A DNA stretch of 64,000 bases, taken from Chrysaora quinquecirrha (lineage: Eukaryota > Cnidaria > Scyphozoa > Semaeostomeae > Pelagiidae). Every line of letters begins with the position of its first letter. The first letter of the stretch is position 1. The notes under the pieces are model-generated. The model was given only the letters and a program-made list of their open reading frames with translations. It was not told the DNA's origin and ran no database searches. The translations under genes and the position numbers were made by a program. Location: assembly GCA_014526335.1 (NCBI GenBank), contig JACTAT010000262.1, forward strand, positions 559,374-623,373, read 5' to 3'. Positions 45,926-57,500 of this stretch are shown here, piece after piece.

Positions 45926-46083
45926 AGTAAGACGAAAAAAGTATGTCCCTCCGTTTTTTCTCGCAATTTTGAAATTTTGTAAAGCTCAAAGAATATTAAG
46001 TTGTTGATTTTAAACGCTTTCACAAGCTGCAAGATAATTCTCAAGGCTAACTTATCTGGCAATATTTACAAAAAAGCAGCATA

Positions 46084-46345
46084 ATTTTGTTCGACCACGC
46101 CCTGCCCTTCCATTGTTGGACCTCTGATCACAACACTCGTTCTGTCGCAAGTCTTACACCGAGCTGCACATTGGTGGAATACTGCGACCCTACTGCGGCT
46201 TTACAAACAATTTTAAATTTTTCCTAACACGCCCTTTTGCCCTCTAATGTTGAACCTCTGACCATACCACTGCGTTCTGTTGCAAGAAAGTTAATCGCCG
46301 AGCTGCACGTTGCACATTGCGGGTTTACAAAACAATTAATTTAAA
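46084..46345. repeat. Imperfect direct duplication, unit about 130 bp
   Basis: CCACGCCCTGCCCTTCCATT...TTGGACCTCTGATCACA...CGTTCTGTCGCAAG...CGAGCTGCACATTG at 46086-46172 recurs as ACGCCCTTTTGCCCTCTAAT...TTGAACCTCTGACCATA...CGTTCTGTTGCAAG...CGAGCTGCACGTTG at 46227-46315. A third fragment is at 52625-52660. Confidence 0.65.
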
Positions 46346-46428
46346 ATTTTTCTCCTGGACAGTAGAATTAAACTGAAATATTGTTTATTCTACAGTAAAA
46401 TCCGTTATAAATGAAAATGTAAGTTACC

Positions 46429-46815
46429 TTGTATCTCTTTCATCACGTCTCTCTTCCAGCGATATCCCTTGCCGAAATTTTCATGTTACATAGACTTGTT
46501 GCTACAGCTCCCAGAGTTGTACCATGTAGTCTTTGGTCAAGTGCTCGTAAATACAGTGCAGGCTTTGGGACAGATGATGGCTCTAACCGAGCAGCTACTT
46601 TGGCTGTTTCCAAACGAATGCCTCATCTTTGCACTCATGTCTGGTCGACATCCTGGTCTTCTGTGACGATTCATATCGGTTTTCTGCATGTCCTAAACAG
46701 TACGTTACCATCCCATCCATCCTGCTTAGTCCAAGTTGTTGAGATGTTTGTTGAAGAGCATAACGTCGAAGGAAATAAGGCTCATTTATGCATCATTTCG
46801 CACGTGCGATTATAA
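46429..46815 (+). other. Unidentified open frame
   Basis: 128 codons, with a second ATG at 46486 beginning MLHRLVATAPRVVPCSLWSS ARKYSA, which looks like a mitochondrial presequence (Arg, Ser, Ala, no acids). After about 40 residues the sequence loses protein-like character. An overlapping +1 frame (46469-46666) is just as plausible. No partner exon was found. I do not recognise it; it may be a stray exon, a decayed copy, or chance. Confidence 0.15.
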
Positions 46816-46962
46816 CATAGATGTCAATCTGAACAGGGAATTGAACAAAAAAGCGCGTGCACGCACCAAAAAAGCAAGCGCTTCATTCTATAAAAGCGTC
46901 AATCTGAATAGGGAATAAGAAGTCAAAAAATGCTGATAATACTGTTCACAACCATAACATAA

Positions 46963-47160
46963 TAGACAAAATCAGCTAACGTTGTTTATACCCATTTGAG
47001 GTCACATGGCCATACTCTTGGAGCTTTTCCTTTTAATTGAATTCTAAATTTTGTGCCATGAAAAGCGTGGTTCGAGCTCTGAATTTGACAACAAAACAAT
47101 GGTTCCTCAAGGGTATGACCATGTGACCTGAAATGGGTGTAAACAACGTTAGCCGATTTG
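46963..47160. mobile_element. MITE, about 195 bp with ~45 bp inverted repeats
   Basis: The left arm AATCAGCTAACGTTGTTTAT, ACCCATTTGAGGTCACATGG and CCATACTC is mirrored by GGGTATGACCATGTGACCTG, AAATGGGTGTAAACAACGTT and AGCCGATT. The short centre has no coding capacity. Confidence 0.85.
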
Positions 47161-47298
47161 GTCTCTTTCTGTCAAATTTTTAACAAAGAAGGTGATCTTG
47201 CGTTTCATTGCTATAACTTTCGTTAAACGACCCCTTTTGTCAATATGCGCTTTGTCAGTTAAAAAATATCTGATGATCTGCTTGCTTTGAAGTCCCAG

Positions 47299-47691
47299 GG
47301 GCCCTGGCTAAACGATCCAGTGTTGTTTATAAAGCATTTGCAAGTTTTTTCCATAACACTATTTAACCGTTTTGCCGCATCACATAAGTTTAAGCTATTC
47401 AGGAACATTTAGGTACCAGAGTCGACTTGTGTTTTGCGATAACTAAACTTCTCGCACAAAATGATTTAGCCAAGGGAAATTTATTAAAATATTGGCTAGG
47501 ATGCCTTACCGCATGAGCATTGCTTGCTAAGCGAAAATGCAAAATGTGCCTGCGGAAAGTGCCAGATCGTCTTGTTCATGAGGCAAAATTGAGTGACAGG
47601 CAAGATTTAGCGAAAGGACCGCAATATTAAAGACTTGTTCGACGAGGAAATTTCAAATGATTGCTTTTGATAAACATTTAGCCAGCGCCTG
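47299..47691. mobile_element. Inverted-repeat element, AGGCCCTGG family
   Basis: The left end GGGGCCCTGGCTAAACGATC mirrors the right end GATAAACATTTAGCCAGCGC CT. CGTTTTGCCGCATCACATAA inside is typical of the family. Confidence 0.7.
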
Positions 47692-48203
47692 ACAGGCAAC
47701 TCAATGCATGTGAAAGATTTAGTTTTTGTTTTGAACGATCTTTCGATTTCACTTTGAAATAAGAACTTTGGAGAACTTGCCACGGATAAGTACTGCTGGT
47801 TTGAATAAGAGTTGCATTCCTTTTCCCATCAATTTTGCGAAATTTGCGCTTAATCAATGAATAGAAAGCTCTAGACTGTAGTAGCAGATAGTAGCTTCAA
47901 ATAAGATACTGTATTCCTGTATGTACAAAACTATTCTAATCTAAATCTGTACATAAATAAATAAATAAATTATTTATAGTACAAAATCGCAGTATTATAG
48001 CTTTAAATGACGAACACAGTCGAGAAAAGAATATTTGGTTCTCTTCACACCCCCCTTTTCCTCGCGTTTCAAATTGATTTGTGCACGATGATGCAACGGA
48101 TTTTGGTTACGTTTGCATAACAATTTGATGGTATGCAGTTATTTTCATAACTTTTGCTTGTCTTCGACTGTTAGTCCACAATCCAAACTATACTTAAATT
48201 CCA

Positions 48204-48474
48204 AGGCCCTGGCCAGTCGATCAAAAATTCTTGTCCAAATATTTGAAATTTGCCTGTAAGGCAAAATGTTTTACCATTTGGTCAGGCACTTCAACCAGCA
48301 AAGCTCGTCAGACATATTTCTCGCATCAAGCTTGAACATCACCCAACGAATTCCGGTTATTTATGTTTGTCAAGCAATGTTTTGCAACATGGCCAAACCT
48401 TCAAAAATTGCTTGATAAAAAATTTTCAATGTTTGAAAAACAACGTTTGATCGGTTGTCTAGAGCCGAGGGCCT
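48204..48474. mobile_element. Inverted-repeat element, AGGCCCTGG family, 271 bp
   Basis: The left end AGGCCCTGGCCAGTCGATCA mirrors the right end AACGTTTGATCGGTTGTCTA then GAGCCGAGGGCCT. It lies 30 bp past the stop codon of the mucin/SEA gene, so it may provide its 3' UTR. Confidence 0.8.
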
Positions 48475-48503
48475 ACATCTATAAAAATCAAATATTTCGT
48501 ACT

Positions 48504-51500
48504 TTACACTTCCTTTATTCGTTCAACTTTAGTTCTTCCTCTGTCGAAAGGAGACAATCGTAACAGTTCTTTTTTGATATACTGTATCAGTGATTGAGGA
48601 TAGTTTCCTATTTCTGCGCCAGCAGGTTGAATTTCGAGTGATTCTTGTGCATCAGAAGATTGAATCCTCTGCGGAGAAGAATAGCAAGCGATACTTCTAT
48701 CTTCGTCATTGTCAGTAGCTGACTGTTTTTGTAGCTGCAAGTCAATAATACACCGCAGTGAAAAAGTAGGCCTTATCTAAAAAAATTTAACTAGCTACTA
48801 ACAGATGTTCTAAAACTTCCTCGTTTTCTCTCCCCTAGGCTCTGAGGCTCTAATATATTAGGGCTACCTAGAAGCAAACAGAAAAAAGGCCTCCCGAACG
48901 CCTCTCTCCTATTCGCTAAGGCATAAAGGGCGGTCTCTGCTTCGGTAGTTTTTGTCGGCAACTGCCCAGACCGTAGCTCAAGCGTTCGGCGCTAGCACAC
49001 TTCAGCGAAAAGCAATCAGCATTCTTGATATTTCAGGCTAATTTGAAATATCGAAAACTTTACGAAGTCCGAAATCCTCACTTCAAGTTGGATGTATTTT
49101 CAGCTTGACATGACTTCAACTTAAACATCACTCTGTGCGATTCAAAATTTAGCATGCACATTAGCCAAGCATTTTTGTCGCCGAGCAAAACTACCAAAAT
49201 GGAAACTGGCATTAATACAGTTGGCTTCAAAGCGTAATCGTATTTAGTCACTTACGTTTTGGCTTGATTCTGGTAGAACTGGAGTCAAATAAATGTTCGA
49301 TTCATCAAGAGGCTGGTTCAGTGGATATGCAAGTGAGGCTGGTGTCAATGTGTATAACTGTGGCAATGTTGGAAGCGGAGCATAATACCTGGAAAACAAT
49401 AAAAATTTCTATAAATGACGTTATTCTGTGTAATATTCCATGTTCTAGGGTCCCCCATTATGTTCTGACCAAACAATTGTGATCAAAGATACTTGCTTGT
49501 CAAACATTGTTTGACCGTTTGCAGTTTTTTGGCGCTAAACTCGGATTTTAAATTGAAAAATTGACCGAGCTGCGGCCAAGCACATGCGCATAGCGGATAA
49601 ACGTTCAGTATTTGTTCAGCCGAGTGGCCAAATGAACTGAGCATACCACTGAACGATTTTTTCACCAGGCATTTTGACTCCGATGAAACATTCACTGAAC
49701 AATGTTCAGTGACTGAACAAGGAGGCCAAATGAACTTGATTTTTCTCTGAACTTCAATTTTGGACAAGGTTCAGTAAAATATGCAGTTCATTTGTCCAGG
49801 GCCTTAAATTCTGAAGTCTTAAAAATGTTTGACAATATGTTTCATCGTTTGGCTATGGCCTTAACTTGTTTCCCTTCAGCCCGGGGGGGGGGGTACTTAG
49901 TATAATTTGGGTACGGGTATGTGCCGCCCATATGGAAGGGTTTTGGGCACTAAAATTCTCTAAACATGGGTATGATTTTAACCAAAACCCCATAAAAGTG
50001 GGTGGCAAATTGAAGAAAAGTCGAAAGTTTAACTTTAATTCGGTCAGAAAAGTGGCAAAATCGCGTCAAAGATGTTCGTAGTACAATATCAAGCAATAAA
50101 TAGGTCTAGAAAGTCTTTTTATTCTCATATTCCGCTTATTTCTACTCATAAGATAGGTATGTTTCTGCAAAGGTTTACATTATAAGTGAGTGGGTTTCCG
50201 AAATCTGGGCGGCACATCCCCGTCCATGCATAAGTGAAGTACCCCCGGGCCCTTCAGCCCAGTACTCCCGCAGATTATTAACTAGCTGTAAGGAGCAGAA
50301 GTAGAGATACAAATGTCAAGCAAAACTAAAACCCCAACTTACTTCAAACTTTGTTTTGGATCCATAACAACGAAGGGACTGCCTGTTGCCAAAGGATTTG
50401 AAAAAGCTTTATGATTAGGTTGTCCACGTCCTAAGTCCAGATCGTTAATAAGGCGATTGTAATACGTTGATTGAGCTTCAGATGCTCCGTCGTGCAGCTG
50501 AGGAGGAGATGGTAGCTCAGGTGGTGATTCTACAAAGCAAATAAATAAAAAAATACGTTAGCAAAATTGTTGGATAAATAAGAAAATTTAACAGAAGTGT
50601 TTTACAGCCGGGGGTGCTTAACACGGGTATGTACCGCCCATATGGATGGGCTTTTGGCCCTGTGATCCTCCAAGCATGGGCATGATTTTGTCAAAATAAC
50701 AGGGTGGGAAATTGAAGAAAACTAAAAACTTCACTTTATATGAGTCCGACTAATGTTAATATTGTTTCGAAGATGTTCGTAATTTCAAGCAATAATAAGG
50801 CCTAGAAAGTCTTATAACTCTCATATTCCACTTGTTATTATTACCCATAATACACAGTCAGTGCCCGGTCTTTGTCTACGATAAAAGCTCGTGGATCTGT
50901 AAAATCACATCCCCATCCATCCATGTTATATACCCCGCCCTACGGGGCTTTACAGCTAGACAAAGCGTTGTTGTAGACTTTTATACCGGAATATATGCAA
51001 TATTTTGTGCCTGTATTCACAAAATTATCCTGTGCTAAATTATCCACATAAAAATGAGTGTTTCTAAGAATCTGCTCTCACCGCCCAGTCTCTGCGTCAG
51101 CACATCCGGCTCGCTGTAAACATGTGACTCTTCCATGAAGCTGATTGGCTCATTATAAACATGCTCCTTTGTGTTTTCCAGCTTGTTACTTGGTAGTTCA
51201 AATTTTTGAAGCAAAGAGAAAGCATCGTCCAGTAACAGATCGAGTTTTTCACGAGCCTCATTTAAATTGACGTCACCAACATCGAGTTCCTCCTTTGACT
51301 TCGAACTGGTGACAACCTTAGAACCCTTTAATTGAAAAAATGATGGAGATTATTGACTAGTTTGCTTCAAAGCGTCGAGAAATTGTTGATAAAAATGTCA
51401 AATACTTTAAGTTAAAATGCTTATACTTCGTAAGAGATAAAGGCCAAGAACGGTTGGCGATCAAGAGGGGACTCATATAGTAAGAGTGGTTGCATGTGCT

Positions 51501-54500
51501 ACCCCGATTTATGAATTTTTGGCCAATTATTTGACTGTTATGGGTCTAATTTTGTTAACCAGATATTCTCCGAGGCACATCTATACCATGCTCCTAATAT
51601 GAGTTACCCCCTTGTTGGGGCTAAGGCCGGGGTTGTACTGCTACCACGACTAGATCTGTATCTGATGTTTGACTAGCGACCCATTTGCATGAGTGAAGAA
51701 CTTCTTTAAGTTTTCAAGCTATGTATATCACGAAACGTCCAGCCACTATGTATTGGCCTCGAACATTGTCACATGAAAAACAGCCTTGGCTGCTCCTAAA
51801 TATATAATAAGGCTTTTACTTACTCCAAAAGCCTGCTCTGGAATTTCTTCTATCTTGACATAATTGTTAAGTCTCGCTGGCTGCCTTGGCTCAATGAAAT
51901 CACTATTGACTGCATAAATCTTGTGACTTTTTCGGAAAATATTTCCGCGACGATTTCGTGACTTATGGCTTCCACTACATAAATAGAAAAAATCAGGGAT
52001 GATAAAACTACTAAAAACCCATAGAAAAATTTAATTGATACTACAGAGTTTTTATGAGACTAGAAACTGACTTTTAAAATCTTTATTTTTTTACTTTTAT
52101 CATTTTATGAAAGTGGTGACGAATGTGAATGTAAAATGGTGTATTTAGTGCCAGTTGCTAGGATCTCAGAAGTAGATAAACTAACGAGACTTGATTATCA
52201 AGACATTGAAATGAACAACATTTTTTAATTTGCGTGACATGTTTAATACGAAAAAAAATTTGAATCTATATGAAGCTAAAATTTCTTAAAATTTTCAGAT
52301 TTCGAGTACTGAGAGGTACTTATGAGTTTCTTAAATACCCAATGTATTGGTGACGGAGTAATTGGTCCTGAATGTTTTTTAAACCCATTTATCGACCTTA
52401 TTTGAATGCTTGCGACTTTCAAATTAGTCTAAGTGCCCCTTAAATGCTTAATACAGATGAACAACGGGAAATAAGAGATAGCATAGCCAAGAGGGCAAGA
52501 GGGAGACGCTCTTCAAATCATTGCCAAGATAGGTTTGCATGTAGCCTAACTGTGAAAAAAAATTTCGTAACATACGACTTGCCAATGTTTTCTTCAAATC
52601 ATTCCCTAACTATCATTTCACCAAGCCCTTTTGCCTCTCCAGTATTGAACCTCTGGCTACGCTAGGAGTTTCTGATAAAAAATACGTGTGGTAGTCATCT
52701 TCAGTTATAATCATTTAGAAACATAAAGATTTACCTCAGCGATGAAGATGAAGATGATGAAGGATCAAAATCCAGTCCAGTAAATTCTATTTCTTCAGTT
52801 TTATTCCCGTTTCTTTTCTTTGCTTCTCATTTTTAATTTCACGATTTTCGTGAGCAACTTTTTCTTTCTGTCTTAGCTTGTTTTTGTTTCTTTCTAACTC
52901 CGCTTTTTGCTTCAAAGCTTGCTCGATTTCCTAGAGAATTAAGGCAAAATATTCTTGGTCATACAAAAGGTACTGAAAAGAGCAATAAAAAGACAGATCT
53001 AAATGGAACTTTTTGTCTCAGAATAGATCGATCCAGGGTATTTTTAAGGATTTTTAGTTGTGGGGAAAAGCAAGGAGAGGGCATCGGCTCATCCTGGCCT
53101 CATGTTAGTTATGTCACATCTTTGCACGCCGGATGGCTCCTTCCTCTGGTGGCCATTTCAGACCCTTGGACGTTTAAGGTGAAATGGTGTATTTAGCGCC
53201 AATCGCTAGAATCTCAGTAGTAGGTTAACTAATCGAGACGTCGACCCTGGCTGTGACGCTACCTTAGCTGGGGCTCTAGCCCCGAAGTCGATGAGCCAGC
53301 TGGATTAGGCCATGATGCCACAGCACCTTCATACATCTTATCACCTTTGATAAGATCTGAAAAAGTATGATAAGCATAGCTCCTTCTAACAGTTTTGCCA
53401 ATGATTTGTTGATAAATCAGACGGAAAGTAAATGTTTTCTCGTTAACTTAGGCCACTTGGGTAACAGAAAAATTTTAGCGCTCAGTGTTGAGGCAAGGGG
53501 CTTACGAATAGATGAAAGATTTTTGACTGGTCTACAGGTTGTTTAAAAGAAGGTCCATAAGGCAGAACAGCAATCTAGCACTAACGTAAGAAAGACAACA
53601 CAAAAGTATTCGAACACTACCTTTGATGACTGATGTTTTGATTGTTTTTCATTGCTAGGCAACGGAGGCAGGGTTCTAAGTTCAGAGAGGCCTACATAAG
53701 CAGCATTCTCCTTGTAAAGTCTTCGATGCAGTGGTGATTTCGATGGGAGATTTGGCAACAGTCTGACATGATTTTGCTGACTGGGCTGAATGATACGTCC
53801 AGTACTAGTAGGCTAAATAGGAAAATGAGAAACAAATCATCAATTATTAGAAAACTGTGGTACTATAGCCACTAATGGTAGAAAAGAAAAGGTCCAGCGA
53901 GGACACTGGTAGGACAAAAGTTACTGTCTCTAAGGCAAGTTAATAGGTAAAATAAAGTTAGTATAGGCGAAAATCACGCAGACCTTAGTTTCGATAGGTC
54001 TACACTCTGAAACGGACTGTCCTGCTTATAGCTGTCACTCATAGGAGTGCAATAGTGATTTTCGTGAATGATACCCTGGATGATATTAACGCTTGTAATA
54101 TCAATTACGTTACGATTCTCGGCTTGCTTTTTCAAAATTAGGGTTGATTCTCTAAACAGAGGCTTACTTGGAAAAACCCAGAACAATTTAATCGAGAAAA
54201 TCTTGTAAAAGTGCGAGTATGATGTCCTCTCTGGGTGTGATCAGTCACTCTGCTCGAGGTCTGTCAACTCCTCATTCAATAAGGACACCAAAAAGCACAG
54301 ATTAATCGGAATAAGGGACAATTTTGGGGCACAAAAAGCGTCATACGAGGGTAAAATTCGTGAGATTAGGGGAAATACTATATAGAAGGCATATAACAGG
54401 TTTCTTTAAAGTCAAAATTACTAAACCAATAGCAAAACTTGCCTTATTTATCGATTCATACAAATTCTCCTCTTCTTCAGTTTCATTCTCATAGATATTA

Positions 54501-57500
54501 GACGCAGACGACAGTGTTTCAGCCTCAGGAAAGACAACTACTTTTTCAGTTTGGTCTATAACTTTAATATGAGTCATTCTTTTATCGTGTAGAGACCTCA
54601 GACTAGAGGCAGGCCCATGTTTATCTTTGAAACGTTCGGCAGGATAAGCTGATTTTTTTGAAGCTGGTGAAAGCTTTTTACGGGGGTGTACGATTGCATC
54701 CGATTCTGAGTAGCTGAAATCATCAGTTCGTGACTCGGAGGTAGATTCTTCAGACTCGTAGATGTTTGCTGTTGATCTAAAAGGTACGAATTGATAAATA
54801 TAAATAATGATAACAAAGAGTAAATATAACAAGGATAGAGAAATTGTGGGAAGTGTCGGAAGACACCCTGCAAGAGGGGCACTTAAAGGCTTGGCTAAAC
54901 AAGGAGACTTTTCGCTCGCATCCCCTCGATGTATCTCAGTTTTGCTACCTCGGAAACTTTGCAGCGCGCGACAAAATTTGTAGCGTGAGACACGTAAATG
55001 CAGAGTCAGGAAAAGGTTACGGTCACACGGTCATTGACCGGAGGAAGGTCAGTTAGAACAAAGAAAAATCTTTTGCCACACCCAAAACACGCCTATTTTT
55101 CATTGTTAAGTGAGGAAGGTTTTTCAACTACTGGTATTTTTGTCTGGAGGAAGGTTGAACACTTTTCTGGACTTTGCGTAAATGTTTCTGGGGGACAACA
55201 TAAAAATTTCTTGGCCCCACGACTCAGGGAAATGGTGCTTGCTTGTCACTCGCATGTTTAGCCATCCTCGAAGAAACACGGAATACATGTCGCGTGCGGC
55301 TTCCCTCATAGTTTAGTTACAGCTTCAATCGCACCAGCAGACAATCAGGTGGCACCAAACTGCTGACCATGTTCGTGTGATAATTTCTGAAGTAATTGCT
55401 GGTGAATGTTTAATGGTCATACTGAATGTCATGGCTTTAAATTGTGCCGAAGAACAAATTAATCCTTAGCAGGTTTACGCCGTTCGAAATGTGATATCGT
55501 AATGTTGTTAGGGGAAAATTCTCAAAGCCCGGTAGAGTGGAACGTCCATACAACAGACACTTGTAGAACCGATGTTTTTGTCCGCTGTAGAGGTGCCCGC
55601 TGTATAGAGCTTTTGTCTACAGAGAAATAATCTTAACGAAAAAATAGTGGTCCGCTTTCGAAGGTATCTGTTGTAAAGAGATGCCTGCTATAGAGTTTCT
55701 ACTGTACATTGCTGTGTGGGAGGATAGGTACGTGGAAAGTCCAAACACTAGATTAAACAGGCTAAGAGCTACCTTCTGCCCTGGGCTCTGTCGAAACGCG
55801 AATGGCGACCAGTCTTTCTTCTTCTTGGTGGAATTAATTCCATGTCAATATCATTTCTGCTAGCTACATCAGGAGGTGCAGCAAAGTTTCTCATTTCCAT
55901 AAATGGTCCACCAGATGACTTCCCCTCAGCAAACCTGACGGTATGAACCGCACGGTCGTTTATCTGAAGAAAAATAATCAAAAAAGTGATAGCGGTGATG
56001 ACTTACTATTTGTATGAAAGTTTAAAAATCACGAAAACGGTATGTTTCTTTGAGACAGCACCCAGAAAAGACCGGGCGAAGCGCGAGACTGTTCGACACA
56101 AGGCGTGTGATAGACAATTCAGAAACTTGACTTTGAAGAATTTCATTTGAGATACATAACAGATCTGAAGTTCCCTTTCCATAGGGGGTAGCACTTGATC
56201 AACTTTCGTAAGGGGCGTGCCACCCAAGTATTAAAAACCTACACGACCTTGTACCAAATTTTCGAAAATGTGTACCGGCACCGAAGAACGACACAATGTA
56301 AAATCGACACCGTCGATTAATCGTGAAAATGTAGATCGCTCTTTATATCAAAATCGTGAAATTAGATATCGTTTCGGGCCGAACTTCACCAGTACCCAAA
56401 TCATACATAGTGCCCCACCTGGGTTCCTTTTGAAGTCGCACAAAGACTTGGCAAGCTTTTTAACAAGCCTAGCTAATACATAAACAAAAGTTGATTTTTC
56501 AGCAGTTTCTTCCGTGTATGTTTCAAACACAGACGTCTTCAAAGGGTTTGAAAAATATAGCTAAGTCAATTACATTTTTGCTGGGATACTTCTTGTTCGG
56601 TAATGCCACTCGGTCAAGTTTTGATTTTGATTTTGGTCGACCAGCACGCCATCTGAAATAAAGACACACCAAGCAAAGCAGAATAAGGGAGATGCCTCCC
56701 AGAACGACTCCAATTATCCACAATAGAGAGGTTGATGACGTTGCTACTGGGATGACTGCTACAGCGACTGAAGGGCTGTGGATACCTGAAAGCAAATCGA
56801 GATTTATTGCTATCGTTGTTGATCATAAACAATCCAACAGTTCCTGTTGCTGAAGAACCCCATGTTCAAAGCAACAAGTTGAAATTAGGGACAGGGGAAC
56901 CCAATGGAAAATCTCCCAAAGTATAATAAGAAAGCAATTTTCAATTCCTCAGATAGTTTAGGGTCTAAATCAACTGCGTAGCTACCCAAAGAGAGGGGAA
57001 CGTGACTTATGTCTGAAAAGGTGGCCAACTAGGCTTTAAATGCATTTTTATAGGCACGCCTAAGAATTTGTATGTGTATTTAATGGATTTCAATATTTTC
57101 AATAACCCAACTTTGCAGGGAATTTCAAGATAAAAATAAAACCAGTGTCTTTTACTCATACTTGTGCCAATTAATGATTTTTGCCTCCCCCCCTCTCCAG
57201 GGTGCAGCTTGCGTACATTTGCGGCTTGTGCATATTCATAATCTGTGCTGATTTTCAATAACCTGAATACCCTTCACAGGCCTCTGAGAGATGGAAAATT
57301 AAGCAGACTATGGAAAAAATGCACCATTGTCAGTGTACGTTTACCAATGAACCAGTATTGCTGTGTTTGAAGGTGCTTGGCGTCGTGGTGTAATCCAGTT
57401 GACTCGTGATGTCAGGAACTCAGTGTGGCCAGGGATCAAACCCAGCCACGGTAGCGTCACAGCCAGGGTCGAGGTCTCGATACTGAGATCCTAGCGACTG

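Larger units (their letters stand above)
45419..48503. other. Intergenic region between EMC7 and the mucin/SEA gene
   Basis: No supported gene. It contains nested inverted-repeat elements (45549-45925), a direct duplication (46084-46345), an unidentified open frame (46429-46815), a MITE (46963-47160) and two copies of the AGGCCCTGG family (47299-47691, 48204-48474). Both flanking genes end into this region. Confidence 0.6.

Noticed and set aside
54598..54882. Alternative minus-strand frame in the tail exon of the mucin/SEA gene
   Set aside because: Shadow of the 54776-54443 exon, whose own frame is in phase with both neighbours.
57266..57284. 19 nt microexon before the transmembrane exon
   Set aside because: It restores phase, but the acceptor is weak and a missing base in the C-run explains the mismatch equally well.
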